Assembly (NCBI GenBank): GCA_003216615.1
Contig: QCIP01000003.1
Location: 112,949 to 176,948 of the forward strand
Source of the DNA: Prochlorococcus sp. AG-402-M15
GTDB taxonomy: Bacteria; Cyanobacteriota; Cyanobacteriia; PCC-6307; Cyanobiaceae
DNA: 64,000 nt
Direction: 5' to 3'
Shown piece by piece: positions 50,462 through 58,216 of this stretch (position 1 is its first letter; each line of letters begins with the position of its first letter). A program made the translations under genes and the position numbers. The notes beneath the pieces were generated by a model. That model did not search any database. It was not told the origin of the DNA and saw only the letters and a list, made by a program, of their open reading frames with translations.

Positions 50462-50507
50462 GTGCTTTGGGAGCACTAGGTCGCAGGTTCGAATCCTGTC
50501 GCCCCGA
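50462..50507 (+). pseudogene. tRNA-Pro(UGG) 3' fragment R9
   Basis: Exact 46-base copy. Class A flank with AGCGAGTTTCCCAGACTCGCT terminator and T-run follows. Confidence 0.9.
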
Positions 50508-50685
50508 CTCTTAAAAACCAAGTTATAGTAGCGAGTTTCCCAGACTCGCTTTTTTATTGGAAAATCTGACGGCAGAGAAAGCCGTCAAAATGCCGTCAAA
50601 TATGATTTCTAGTATTTAAAAATAGATTTATGTTTTAAAGACTTTTTATAGGGATAAAGTACAATTTCTAAATAAAGATTTAATA

Positions 50686-53600
50686 ATGGAAGATACTTAT
50701 AAAAAGTTAGAAGAGTCAAAACAATACATCAGGGAATCAAATGAGTTTCTCTATATTTCTATGGCATGGTGGTGGGATGACTATGTAGGCAGAGAATTAT
50801 TTAAAGAAGTAGAAAAAGCTCATAAAAGGAATATTGATATAAGAGTCGAAATGCGTCCTGATCCTAAGAATCAACAAATAGAAAGAAAGTTATCACAACT
50901 AAATATAAAAGTCACTGAAATAGTCGAATTTCACGCAAAAGCAATTTGCAATGAAAAAAGTCTCTTAATAATGAATGGAAATTATTTTGAAAAAGATATG
51001 CTGAGAAATATAAATTTTTCAGCAGTAGAGAAGGACCAAGAAAAAATTAATGATCACAAAAAAGAATTTCTTGAAAGATCATTTAATAAAACAATCCAAT
51101 TCGATGGGCCTGAACTATATACACAAAAATCAAAATTAATTAAGGAGAAAAATATATGCGATTTATTAAAGTGGGAAAAACTTAATCCATTACAAAGCAA
51201 GGTTTGCAGACATGTTTTATATGGAGATGAAAATTTATTAGTTATTGCTCCTACTGCTTCAGGGAAAACCTTAATTGGTGAGTTAGCGCTTTATAGATCA
51301 ATTTTATTAGAGGGGAAAAGAGCCGTTTGGATCGTTCCATCAAGAGCTCTAGCTGACGAAATAACGCAGTCACTTTATAGAGTTAGATCTCCAGAAATTA
51401 GGCCTTTAAAATGCTTAGGCAATGATGAAGTTAGTAATAGCTCTTTAAGAGACAATAATATATGGATTTGCACTATTGAAAAATTTGAATCCCTCCTTAG
51501 AAAGAAATCCATTGATGGAATAACTTATGAAATAGAGTCAGTAATAGTTGACGAGATTCATCTTCTTGGAGATCAAGGAAGAGGGCAGATTTTAGAGTCA
51601 ATTATTGCACGATATAAAGATCGCATTAATACAAAAAGAATTGTCGGATTATCCGCGACATTGGAAAACGCTGAGGAATTTTCAGGATGGTTAAATGCTC
51701 GACTATTAAAAAGTAAATGGGTTCCAAATACAGTTCATAAGGAAGTTATTACCTTCGAAGCGACTGAAAATGAGTCTCCAAAATATATCACTAAAAAGAA
51801 AAATGAGATTCTTACAAAAATCATTCGGAGTATTAAAAATGATAAGAATAAGTCTGGCCCAATAATTATCTTTTGCGGTTCAAAAAATAAATGTAGAAAT
51901 CGCGCATTCCATATTATCTCCGGTAAAGATAATGCAGAATCATCATATGATTTTAAATCTACATTTAATGAAGAAGATTTTGTATATCTAAAGGACCATA
52001 GAGTTGGGATTCACTATAGTAATTTTCAATTTGCCAATGAATTTAAAAATTTGTATTTAAAAAAAGAAATTGATGTTCTTTTCGCAACTACAGGTTTAGC
52101 TCAAGGAGTAAATCTCCCCGCAAAACATGTAATTATTTTAGATACTATTCTCGGTAAAGATTCAAACTTGGATCTAAATCAAGCAGAACAAATGCTTGGG
52201 AGAGCAGGTAGAACACATGACAGTGAAGGATGGGGATATTTAGTTTGTCCTTCATATGAATACAATAAATGGAAAGATGATATAGGAGTTAAAACATCTA
52301 ATGTAAATAGTGTTATTGATAAACATTTACCAGATGTTTTATTAGCAGAATTTTTTCTAGAGAATATAAATTGTGAAAGAGATGCCTTTGACTTTTATAA
52401 GAGATCATTTAGAACCTACCAATCGAAAAAAGATGAAACAACCATTTTAAAAGAGGTTTCTAATTCAATTGATTTTCTTTTAAGTAATGACTTCTTAGAA
52501 AGGGGGAAAGATGATGATCGACTCATACCTACTGAAGTAGGTAAAGCCTCTATTCAATTTATGGTTGATACTAATATTGCTGTCTCTTTGATAAATTCAT
52601 GTTCAAAGATTGTTTTTCCAAATAGTTATAAAGAAGCAGAGAAACAACTTATTAAAATTCTTGCTGATGCATTACCTAAGGCAACTATTTATGACATTGA
52701 TTATGATCTTGAAAAATACATAACAGAAGTACTAAACAATATCGGAATTTCTATTAAGGAAGATCAAGCAATTGATTATATTTCTCTATTTGCAATTCAT
52801 TTAGCTTTAAATGACCCAGAAGAAATTAGTAAGATTTCAGCTAAAAACAAAGAATTAAGAAGTTTTTTCCAACTTCTATTGGAGGATCAATGTCCAAGAT
52901 ATTTTGGCTGGTTATCAAGAATAGGGAAATATACAAGATCTCCATGGGTAGTTTTTTGCACATTTGATTTATCCAAAAGATTGAAATGGCATAAGCTCTC
53001 TCCAAATAATTACAAGGGTTCAAGCAAACTAATAAGTTTTTTAGAGCAATTAATAAATCCAGAGGAAGTTAACAATGAACTACCTAAAACCTGGCAGGCT
53101 GCAATAAATAAAAGATTCACCTCTCCAACAAAATTAGATAGAGAGACGAAAGAGCTTAGTTGTTCAAAAAATGCTGATGCAATTCAAAGAAGACTTTCAT
53201 CCTTAATTAGAAAATCTGATGTCAAATTAAAATATGATGACAAAATTAAACAAATTAGAATAAGTGGTCTACCTACAGATACTAGAACAGTCTTTGCAGA
53301 AGTTTTTAAACCAAACTCAGTTAAAGGTCTTATTACATACATCACCGATGGGAGAGAATTTCTTATTTCAGTACCTTTTGGATCAAATCCAACGAATACA
53401 TATAAGATCCTTATAAGTATCGAAACGCGAACAGATAGAGACCTGCTTGCTTTTGAAAAATCAATAACTTCTACTGATAATAAAAACCAAGCTGAAGCCT
53501 TTTACCAAAACATAATTACAAAAATAACTGATCTTCCAGATATTCAAAAGATATCTAAAAAAAAGGGACTACTTGGAAAAATAAAGAAGAAGTTAAATAT

Positions 53601-54102
53601 TGGTGATTTCGATGAAAGTGAATTAAAAGAATGGGTCCTAGCAAAAAAGCAATATTTTGTTGAATTGGTTGACTTAATTAATCAGGATTACGTTTCACCA
53701 GTAGACAAATGTATGAACATTAATACAGAAATAAATAAAATTATCAGACTAAAGCCAAGTTTAGATAATGATGATGAATTTAGTTTTAGAAGTATGACCT
53801 CAGTTTTAAAATCAGGAGTTGCCACTAAATTTGAAAGAGAACTTTGTAAATTGTGTTTAGCTTCTAATGCGGGTCTAAATTTTGGCGTAATTATGGGGTC
53901 AGGAAGAGGCGCATTTTATTCAGTTTGTGAAATAAATAATAAGTGGTTTGCCTTTGAAAATATCTCGCACATAATCCCAATTCCTCTATATCCAAATCCT
54001 CTCGGATCATCAAGAATTGAGCTTATAAGAAAAAATTCAAAAAACTTTGCATATGAGAATGCCGATATTAATTGGGTTGAAGAATTTCAGGAATTTAATT
54101 AA
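50686..54102 (+). CDS. PLD-like domain plus Ski2-type helicase, probable defence protein; cargo of C5
   Basis: 1138 residues. The N-terminal 140 residues resemble a phospholipase D half-domain (SMAWWWDDYVGRELFKEVEK, EFHAKAICNEKSLLIMNGNY, with H-x-K at 83-85). Helicase motifs follow: Walker A APTASGKT (188-195), DEIH (289-292), SAT (323-325), GLAQGVNLPAKHVIILD (motif V), QMLGRAGRTHDSEGWGYLV (motif VI, about 505-525). The C-terminal 600 residues are not recognised. Such PLD and SF2 helicase combinations occur in anti-phage systems; the defence role is inferred from architecture and from being the sole cargo of a mobile cassette. Confidence 0.85.
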   Translation: MEDTYKKLEESKQYIRESNEFLYISMAWWWDDYVGRELFKEVEKAHKRNIDIRVEMRPDPKNQQIERKLSQLNIKVTEIVEFHAKAICNEKSLLIMNGNYFEKDMLRNINFSAVEKDQEKINDHKKEFLERSFNKTIQFDGPELYTQKSKLIKEKNICDLLKWEKLNPLQSKVCRHVLYGDENLLVIAPTASGKTLIGELALYRSILLEGKRAVWIVPSRALADEITQSLYRVRSPEIRPLKCLGNDEVSNSSLRDNNIWICTIEKFESLLRKKSIDGITYEIESVIVDEIHLLGDQGRGQILESIIARYKDRINTKRIVGLSATLENAEEFSGWLNARLLKSKWVPNTVHKEVITFEATENESPKYITKKKNEILTKIIRSIKNDKNKSGPIIIFCGSKNKCRNRAFHIISGKDNAESSYDFKSTFNEEDFVYLKDHRVGIHYSNFQFANEFKNLYLKKEIDVLFATTGLAQGVNLPAKHVIILDTILGKDSNLDLNQAEQMLGRAGRTHDSEGWGYLVCPSYEYNKWKDDIGVKTSNVNSVIDKHLPDVLLAEFFLENINCERDAFDFYKRSFRTYQSKKDETTILKEVSNSIDFLLSNDFLERGKDDDRLIPTEVGKASIQFMVDTNIAVSLINSCSKIVFPNSYKEAEKQLIKILADALPKATIYDIDYDLEKYITEVLNNIGISIKEDQAIDYISLFAIHLALNDPEEISKISAKNKELRSFFQLLLEDQCPRYFGWLSRIGKYTRSPWVVFCTFDLSKRLKWHKLSPNNYKGSSKLISFLEQLINPEEVNNELPKTWQAAINKRFTSPTKLDRETKELSCSKNADAIQRRLSSLIRKSDVKLKYDDKIKQIRISGLPTDTRTVFAEVFKPNSVKGLITYITDGREFLISVPFGSNPTNTYKILISIETRTDRDLLAFEKSITSTDNKNQAEAFYQNIITKITDLPDIQKISKKKGLLGKIKKKLNIGDFDESELKEWVLAKKQYFVELVDLINQDYVSPVDKCMNINTEINKIIRLKPSLDNDDEFSFRSMTSVLKSGVATKFERELCKLCLASNAGLNFGVIMGSGRGAFYSVCEINNKWFAFENISHIIPIPLYPNPLGSSRIELIRKNSKNFAYENADINWVEEFQEFN

Positions 54103-54236
54103 TTTTTTAGATCTATGCCGTCAAATGGCCGTCAAATGGCCGTCAAATGATTCATTCTTTGTCATGTCAAATTAAGCAATACCCCGCAACTATTTAGTCA
54201 TGGCTTGTAGACATAGTGCCCTACTAGGGTTGTTAA

Positions 54237-54282
54237 GTGCTTTGGGAGCACTAGGTCGCAGGTTCGAATCCTGTCGCCCCGA
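54237..54282 (+). pseudogene. tRNA-Pro(UGG) 3' fragment R10
   Basis: Exact copy; last in plus orientation. About 25 bases before it ATAGTGCCCTACTAGGGTTG resembles a variant core site. Class B flank follows. Confidence 0.9.
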
Positions 54283-54377
54283 TCAGTTATAGCAGTAAGT
54301 CTCAGCTAATAATATATTTAACCCTAAAAGTAGAGTGCCCAAAATGTGCCCATAATTAATCTAAATTTAGAAATTAA

Positions 54378-54596
54378 CTAGCAAGCACCTGTTTTTTCGC
54401 AACTCGGAATATAATATTCGCTATAAGGATCTTGATATTTACTATACGGGTCTTGATATTTACTGTAAGGATCTTGATATTTACCATAAGGATCTTGATA
54501 TTTACCATAAGGATCACATCTTTCCGTATAACATTCAGCAATAACAGTAGTATTGATTCCAAATAAGAACAGTATTGGTATAAAAAATTTTTTCAT
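54378..54596 (-). CDS. Secreted heptad-repeat protein (72 aa); cargo of C6
   Basis: Signal peptide (FFIPILFLFGINTTVIA, then ECYTERC), five tandem units DPY[GS][KE]Y(Q) and a C-terminal IPSCEKTGAC. The DNA repeats with a 21-bp period (54415-54520). Four Cys frame the repeat. An extracellular tyrosine-rich repeat suggests adhesion or a structural role, which is inference. Confidence 0.7.
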   Translation of the reverse strand: MKKFFIPILFLFGINTTVIAECYTERCDPYGKYQDPYGKYQDPYSKYQDPYSKYQDPYSEYYIPSCEKTGAC

Positions 54597-54737
54597 AAAT
54601 TAGTCTTTTTCAAGAATTTTATATTCAGTGCCCAAAATTTGCCCATAATCCTTAATATTAGAAACATTGATTTCTATAAGTTCTATATTTATCCTTAATT
54701 AAATTACTTTTAACTTATTCTCTAGAGAGTTATCTAT

Positions 54738-55322
54738 ATGGTTAACGCTTCATTAAATTGGGCCAGTATAGTCGGTATCGCCTTGATATTGGCAGGTTTT
54801 GTTCCTTTCTTTAAGCAATCAATATCTACTAAATATGACCCATTTCTTGTTCCAATTTTTTGGCTATGCGGTTCAATTCTTTTTTTTCAAGGCTGGAGAT
54901 TAGATCCAATCCTTCAAATTGGGCAATTTTTACTTGCAGGCGTAATATTTTTTGTTGGTTATGAGAATATAAAATTAAGAGAGTCAATAAAAAAACTAAA
55001 AATCACTATACAAGAAAATTATGTTGTAGATGAAAGTAAATTTAAAAAAAAGGAGGTTAAAGAGAAAAAGGATGAACAAGATAAAATTAGAAATAGGCCT
55101 CAAAGAAGTCTCGAAGACTTAGATTATATTTCCTTCTTTGACCTTTCACAAGATTTTGATGAATCTGAGCTTAAGAAGGCTTATCGCAAAGAAGCTAGAA
55201 AATGGCATCCTGATCTAAATAAAAATGATAAAAATGCAGAAGAGGAATTTAAGCTAGTTAATGAAGCATATGAATACCTAATGAGAATGTTAGAAACGGA
55301 AAGAAATAAAATTAATTTATAA
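54738..55322 (+). CDS. Ycf66-like membrane protein fused to a J-domain
   Basis: 194 residues: the N-terminus is the Ycf66 type (NASLNWASIVGIALILAGF; LCGSILFFQGWRLDPILQIG; QFLLAGVIFFVGYENIKLR) with three membrane segments. After a basic coiled linker a J-domain follows (SFFDLSQDFDESELKKAYRK, EARKWHPDLNKNDKNAEEEF, KLVNEAYEYL) with the HPD motif at about residue 160. J-domains recruit Hsp70/DnaK. The fusion would place a DnaK partner at the thylakoid or plasma membrane. The ordinary Ycf66 lacks it. Confidence 0.8.
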   Translation: MVNASLNWASIVGIALILAGFVPFFKQSISTKYDPFLVPIFWLCGSILFFQGWRLDPILQIGQFLLAGVIFFVGYENIKLRESIKKLKITIQENYVVDESKFKKKEVKEKKDEQDKIRNRPQRSLEDLDYISFFDLSQDFDESELKKAYRKEARKWHPDLNKNDKNAEEEFKLVNEAYEYLMRMLETERNKINL

Positions 55323-55354
55323 GTGAAAAATAAATTATCTTAATTTATAAATTT

Positions 55355-55786
55355 ATGGCAAAAGATTTTCGTAATATTGAATACCATACAAATCAAGATG
55401 GAGATGGACTTAGATATTATGCGTGCTCAAAATTAAATACCAAAAGGAAAGAGTTGAGCTTTCATAAAAATAAAGGAGCTATTGTTCAAATCAAATGGGA
55501 GGTCCATATAGGTAAGGATATTAAAAATCTTAGTGAGAATTTTAAATTTACTCCTCAATTTGGAGAGTTTGTTGAATATCAAAATTTATTTGATTACATA
55601 AATCAAGTATGTCGCAAAGAAAGATATATGAATATGAAAATTATTGATCTCCAAGTTTCCTGGCAGAGAGAATTTTTATTCAAAATAAATCCTATAACCC
55701 TAGAGCTTGGATACTTATGGATTAGTGACTTAGAACAAATTAAAAAGAACTATAAATTTGATAACAATGAATGGATAGAAGTTTGA
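55355..55786 (+). CDS. Soluble protein, unknown (143 aa)
   Basis: No signal or membrane segment. Blocks: HTNQDGDGLRYYACSKLNTK, SFHKNKGAIVQIKWEVHIGK, FKFTPQFGEFVEYQNLFDYI, SWQREFLFKINPITLELGYL. Strand-rich, basic. It follows the Ycf66-J gene after 32 bp on the same strand. Not recognised. Confidence 0.55.
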   Translation: MAKDFRNIEYHTNQDGDGLRYYACSKLNTKRKELSFHKNKGAIVQIKWEVHIGKDIKNLSENFKFTPQFGEFVEYQNLFDYINQVCRKERYMNMKIIDLQVSWQREFLFKINPITLELGYLWISDLEQIKKNYKFDNNEWIEV

Positions 55787-55841
55787 ATATTTTGAATTAA
55801 AATTAATTAAAAAATCTAATAATGATTTAATAATATTTTTT

Positions 55842-55907
55842 ATGCGGAAGATTTTAATTATCATTGCTCTTATCTTTTCTAATTCAACTAGCTTTGCGTC
55901 TCCTTAA
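55842..55907 (+). pseudogene. Signal-peptide stub (21 aa)
   Basis: MRKILIIIALIFSNSTSFAS P then TAA: a complete secretion signal with nothing behind it. Probably the remains of a truncated exported protein. Confidence 0.4.
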
Positions 55908-56079
55908 TTTATTTAAGAGTTCTTTTTTTTATTAGTTTAGAGCGTTTGTCAGTAATTAATTCTTATTAATTATTTTTCCTTATATCAACTTAATATAAGT
56001 GATTATCAAATTAAATTTATGCTTAAATATTTCAGTTCTCATTAACTTACAAATGTATTATTCAGAAACTAAAGTCATA

Positions 56080-56271
56080 ATGGGTGGTCTAGCCCATGTT
56101 CCAATATTAATTTTCATAGTAAATTTTATTAAAGGAAAGTTTGAATCCATTGCATCAAAAGTAGTTGAAGTTAAAACGGAAAAGCCAAAGTTAAAAGTAG
56201 TTGAAGTAAAAGAAGAGGAATTAAAATCGGAAGAGTTAAACGTAAGTGAATTTAAAGAAGAAGCAGAATAA
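56080..56271 (+). CDS. Small membrane protein with charged repeat tail
   Basis: From ATG 56080: one hydrophobic helix (LAHVPILIFIVNFIKGKF), then a lysine/glutamate tail in which VVEVK occurs twice (ASKVVEVKTEKPKLK and VVEVKEEELKSEELN). Upstream in-frame starts (ATG 56053, GTG 55999) would lengthen it. Unassigned. Confidence 0.45.
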   Translation: MGGLAHVPILIFIVNFIKGKFESIASKVVEVKTEKPKLKVVEVKEEELKSEELNVSEFKEEAE

Positions 56272-56286
56272 TGGGAAGAAAAAGTT

Positions 56287-56330
56287 AAAAAAAGAGGGTT
56301 TTATCCCTCCAATTTTAGATCGACTGTCAA
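56287..56330 (-). promoter_or_regulatory. Recurrent promoter/hairpin element, copy E5
   Basis: Minus strand: TTGACAGTCGATCTAAAATT then GGAGGGATAAAACCCTC and seven T. It sits 20 bases after the stop of the 56350 gene, where it would serve as terminator; no minus-strand gene follows, so here its promoter role is not obvious. Confidence 0.65.
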
Positions 56331-56349
56331 TCTTATTTAATAGTTATTT

Positions 56350-56625
56350 TTAAGCAGCATCATATTCATCCCTATCTTCAAGCTCTCTCATAAATCTTTT
56401 ATCTAATAAGTAATTGTCTATAAGCTCTGCTGCCATCTGTATCTCAGCAGCAGGTTCTTGTAGATCTTTGTCTAATAAGTAATTGTCTATAAGCTCTAGA
56501 TTGTTATTTTCTTTAGGAAATTTTCTTTTCTGGCTATCTAATAGCTCTCTTATGTAATTATATACAAGCTCTTTATCGTATCCACTTTCTCTAATTTCTT
56601 TCAACATTTCGTCTGGAATTTCCAT
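56350..56625 (-). CDS. Helical repeat protein, paralogue of 49439 (91 aa)
   Basis: MEIPDEMLKEIRESGYDKEL then VYNYIRELLDSQKR, and two ELIDNYLLDK units separated by DLQEPAAEIQMAA. About 80% identical by eye to the C4 protein; the two genes also share their 3' flank (AATAGTTATTTTTAAGCAGC). Present in two different elements, so it travels with the cassettes. Confidence 0.6.
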   Translation of the reverse strand: MEIPDEMLKEIRESGYDKELVYNYIRELLDSQKRKFPKENNNLELIDNYLLDKDLQEPAAEIQMAAELIDNYLLDKRFMRELEDRDEYDAA

Positions 56626-56696
56626 AATGCAAATTAGAGCCTATATGCATACTTACGAATAAATAAGGAAAAAGCCAGTATTTTTAGAAGTTATTT

Positions 56697-56768
56697 TTAA
56701 TCTTTAGGCCATTGATGGGGAACTAGCCCACCTAATGCAGCTATTTGCGTGCCATTTGCGTGCTCACT
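56697..56768 (-). pseudogene. 3' end remnant ending AALGGLVPHQWPKD, truncated at an arm repeat
   Basis: An open frame on the minus strand ends GTQIAALGGLVPHQWPKD stop. Upstream it runs into the CACGC arm repeats and has no start. A similar DNA stretch is at 38990-39045. An arm site of a cassette appears to have cut the gene. Confidence 0.4.
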
Positions 56769-56815
56769 TTTTTGCGTGTTTTATATTATTAGCTGAGACT
56801 TACTGCTATAACTGA

Positions 56816-56861
56816 TCGGGGCGACAGGATTCGAACCTGCGACCTAGTGCTCCCAAAGCAC
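56816..56861 (-). pseudogene. tRNA-Pro(UGG) 3' fragment R11
   Basis: Exact copy on the minus strand; first of the minus-oriented group. Class B flank (AGCTGAGACTTACTGCTATA on plus) and CACGC arms follow it. Confidence 0.9.
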
Positions 56862-57086
56862 TGGAATTATTTTTTGAGAAATACTTGAGACTTCAGTTAT
56901 ATATTGAATAAATATAATGATATTTTTGATTTTCAAATAAAATCAGTCTCATAATTCCTGCTTGTAATTACGTGTATTTACTCTTTAGCTACCCCCCTAG
57001 CTACCCCATATGAAGTCTTTAGACTTCTAAAAGTTAATAAACCAAAGCTATTAAAAAAATAATGTCAGAATTAAATAAAAATCAAA

Positions 57087-57599
57087 ATGTCATTTGTTAA
57101 TTTTTTCGAGAAGAAGCTTCTATTCTCATTAGGAAGACATCTATGGAACATAGCAGGCGTATCTGGATTTATTGCTTTTTTAACGGGAGTAATTCTTTTT
57201 GCTGAAGGTAACATTATGGAACAGGCAAAGACCAAAGAGATATTTATTGGTAAAAAACAGTTAATTACTGACAAGAAGTTAGAAGAGTCTACAAGCGATC
57301 TTTTGACATATGAACAGTGGAAGAATCAACAAAATATTGCTGTCGATAATTATTCTGAATATTTAAAATATAAAGAGCCTTTTGAGAAAAAACTAAATGA
57401 TCTAATCTTTGAGAGAGAAAATCAAAATAATAAGTACGAGGATTATTTAACTCTAGTGGCTTCTAGAAATGATCTTAAAAGAAGTCGAGCAATTGCATCA
57501 CCATTTGTAATTCTATCTGGACTAGGCGTAATTGCTTCTTCTTCAATTTCTAGTGTTATTTTTTCAATCGAGAGAAATCAGAGGAAAGAAGAAAATTAA
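57087..57599 (+). CDS. Two-helix membrane protein with coiled-coil middle (170 aa); cargo of C7
   Basis: An N-terminal helix (NIAGVSGFIAFLTGVILFAEG), a long charged middle with helical repeats (QAKTKEIFIGKKQLITDKKL, KYKEPFEKKLNDLIFERENQ), and a C-terminal helix (SPFVILSGLGVIASSSISSV). The middle is long enough to lie outside the membrane as a coiled coil. Unknown. Confidence 0.6.
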   Translation: MSFVNFFEKKLLFSLGRHLWNIAGVSGFIAFLTGVILFAEGNIMEQAKTKEIFIGKKQLITDKKLEESTSDLLTYEQWKNQQNIAVDNYSEYLKYKEPFEKKLNDLIFERENQNNKYEDYLTLVASRNDLKRSRAIASPFVILSGLGVIASSSISSVIFSIERNQRKEEN

Positions 57600-57657
57600 T
57601 CTAGGCTAATTAAAATAATCTTTATAAAATTAAGATTGAATAAATTTGCGGAATTAC

Positions 57658-58212
57658 ATGAAAGGATTAATTTTCTTGTCATTATTAATACTTCCTTTTA
57701 ATCCAACAAAAGCATCTGTAAGAAAAGATATTCACAATCTTTGTATTAGTGCAGTTGATTATCTTGGTTGCGTTGAAGCAATGTCAGGTACTACAAATAA
57801 TAATTTTGAAAGCTTATCTGAAACTTACGAAAGATTGAGGAAATTAAGTTCAAGAACTGGGGTAGGTTTAAATAAGGAGCAATTTTCAAATTTATGGGGA
57901 AAAAATGCTTTTTACCTTGAAGAGGAAATAAAAAAGAGATCAGGCAAGACAAAGCTAATTCTGCAAGATACTTATCATAAATATAAAGATATTCAAGAGT
58001 TCTGGAACTGCATTTTTAAAACTCAATATGCATCTCTTATGACACGTTATTGCTTGAGCTATGAATTTCAAGTAAGGAATCCAGAAATAATTTCTTTTTT
58101 GGCTGATTATGTAGGCAGATCATCTGAGGTTACTTATATTGTTAATCAGTTAATGACAAAGGCTTCAGTTCAGGTTGAAACCCTTGGCCATCATTTAAAA
58201 AACATTGAATAA
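57658..58212 (+). CDS. Secreted CxxAxDYxGC protein (184 aa); cargo of C7
   Basis: From ATG 57658: signal peptide (KGLIFLSLLILPFNPTKA), then the shared motif HNLCISAVDYLGCVEAMSGT, followed by a helical domain with four more Cys (FWNCIFKTQYASLMTRYCLS). A TTG at 57646 is an alternative start. It belongs to the family also seen at 58217 and 61193. Function unknown; periplasmic. Confidence 0.6.
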   Translation: MKGLIFLSLLILPFNPTKASVRKDIHNLCISAVDYLGCVEAMSGTTNNNFESLSETYERLRKLSSRTGVGLNKEQFSNLWGKNAFYLEEEIKKRSGKTKLILQDTYHKYKDIQEFWNCIFKTQYASLMTRYCLSYEFQVRNPEIISFLADYVGRSSEVTYIVNQLMTKASVQVETLGHHLKNIE

Positions 58213-58216
58213 TTAG

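Larger units (their letters stand above)
49128..50507 (+). mobile_element. tRNA-Pro cassette C4 (GCCCCTCC arms)
   Basis: Between R8 and R9. Left arms GCCCCTC at 49227 and 49239 (12-bp period) and again at 49291; right arms GAGCCCCTCC at 50326 and 50338 (12-bp period). Class B flank after R8. Cargo: two small helical proteins (minus strand) and a PspC/SHOCT protein (plus). The decayed relic R1 (29605) carries the same right-arm region. Confidence 0.75.
50462..54282 (+). mobile_element. tRNA-Pro cassette C5: helicase (GCCGTCAAA arms)
   Basis: Between R9 and R10. Left arms TGCCGTCAAA-type at 50581 and 50592 (11-bp period) plus inverted TGACGGCA at 50567; right arms GCCGTCAAAT three times at 54117, 54128 and 54139. 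Class A flank. A single large cargo gene. Arm family shared with cassette C1. Confidence 0.78.
54237..54650 (+). mobile_element. tRNA-Pro cassette C6 (GTGCCC arms, right boundary lost)
   Basis: Starts at R10. Left arms GTGCCCAAAAT / GTGCCC at 54335 and 54346; right arms GTGCCCAAAATTTGCCC at 54628 and 54639, 11-bp period. Class B flank, as in C2, which has the same arm family. No tRNA fragment follows the right arms; the next gene (54738) starts where it should be. Deletion or inversion breakpoint between about 54650 and 54738. Confidence 0.65.
54651..56861. mobile_element. Block C0: probable element with CACGC arms, one boundary missing
   Basis: Genes 54738-56625 lie between the broken right end of C6 and tRNA-Pro fragment R11. 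The right end has arms TGCGTG at 56746, 56757 and 56773 (11-bp period for the first two) and a class B flank beside R11. The matching arms at 42753 sit beside R5. If the 42.7-54.7 kb block is inverted relative to its origin, these two ends would belong to one element; inference. Confidence 0.5.

Noticed and set aside
54374..54562. A minus frame rich in VNIKIL repeats
   Set aside because: It is the out-of-register translation of the DPYGKYQ repeat DNA; the signal peptide frame at 54378-54596 is the real one.
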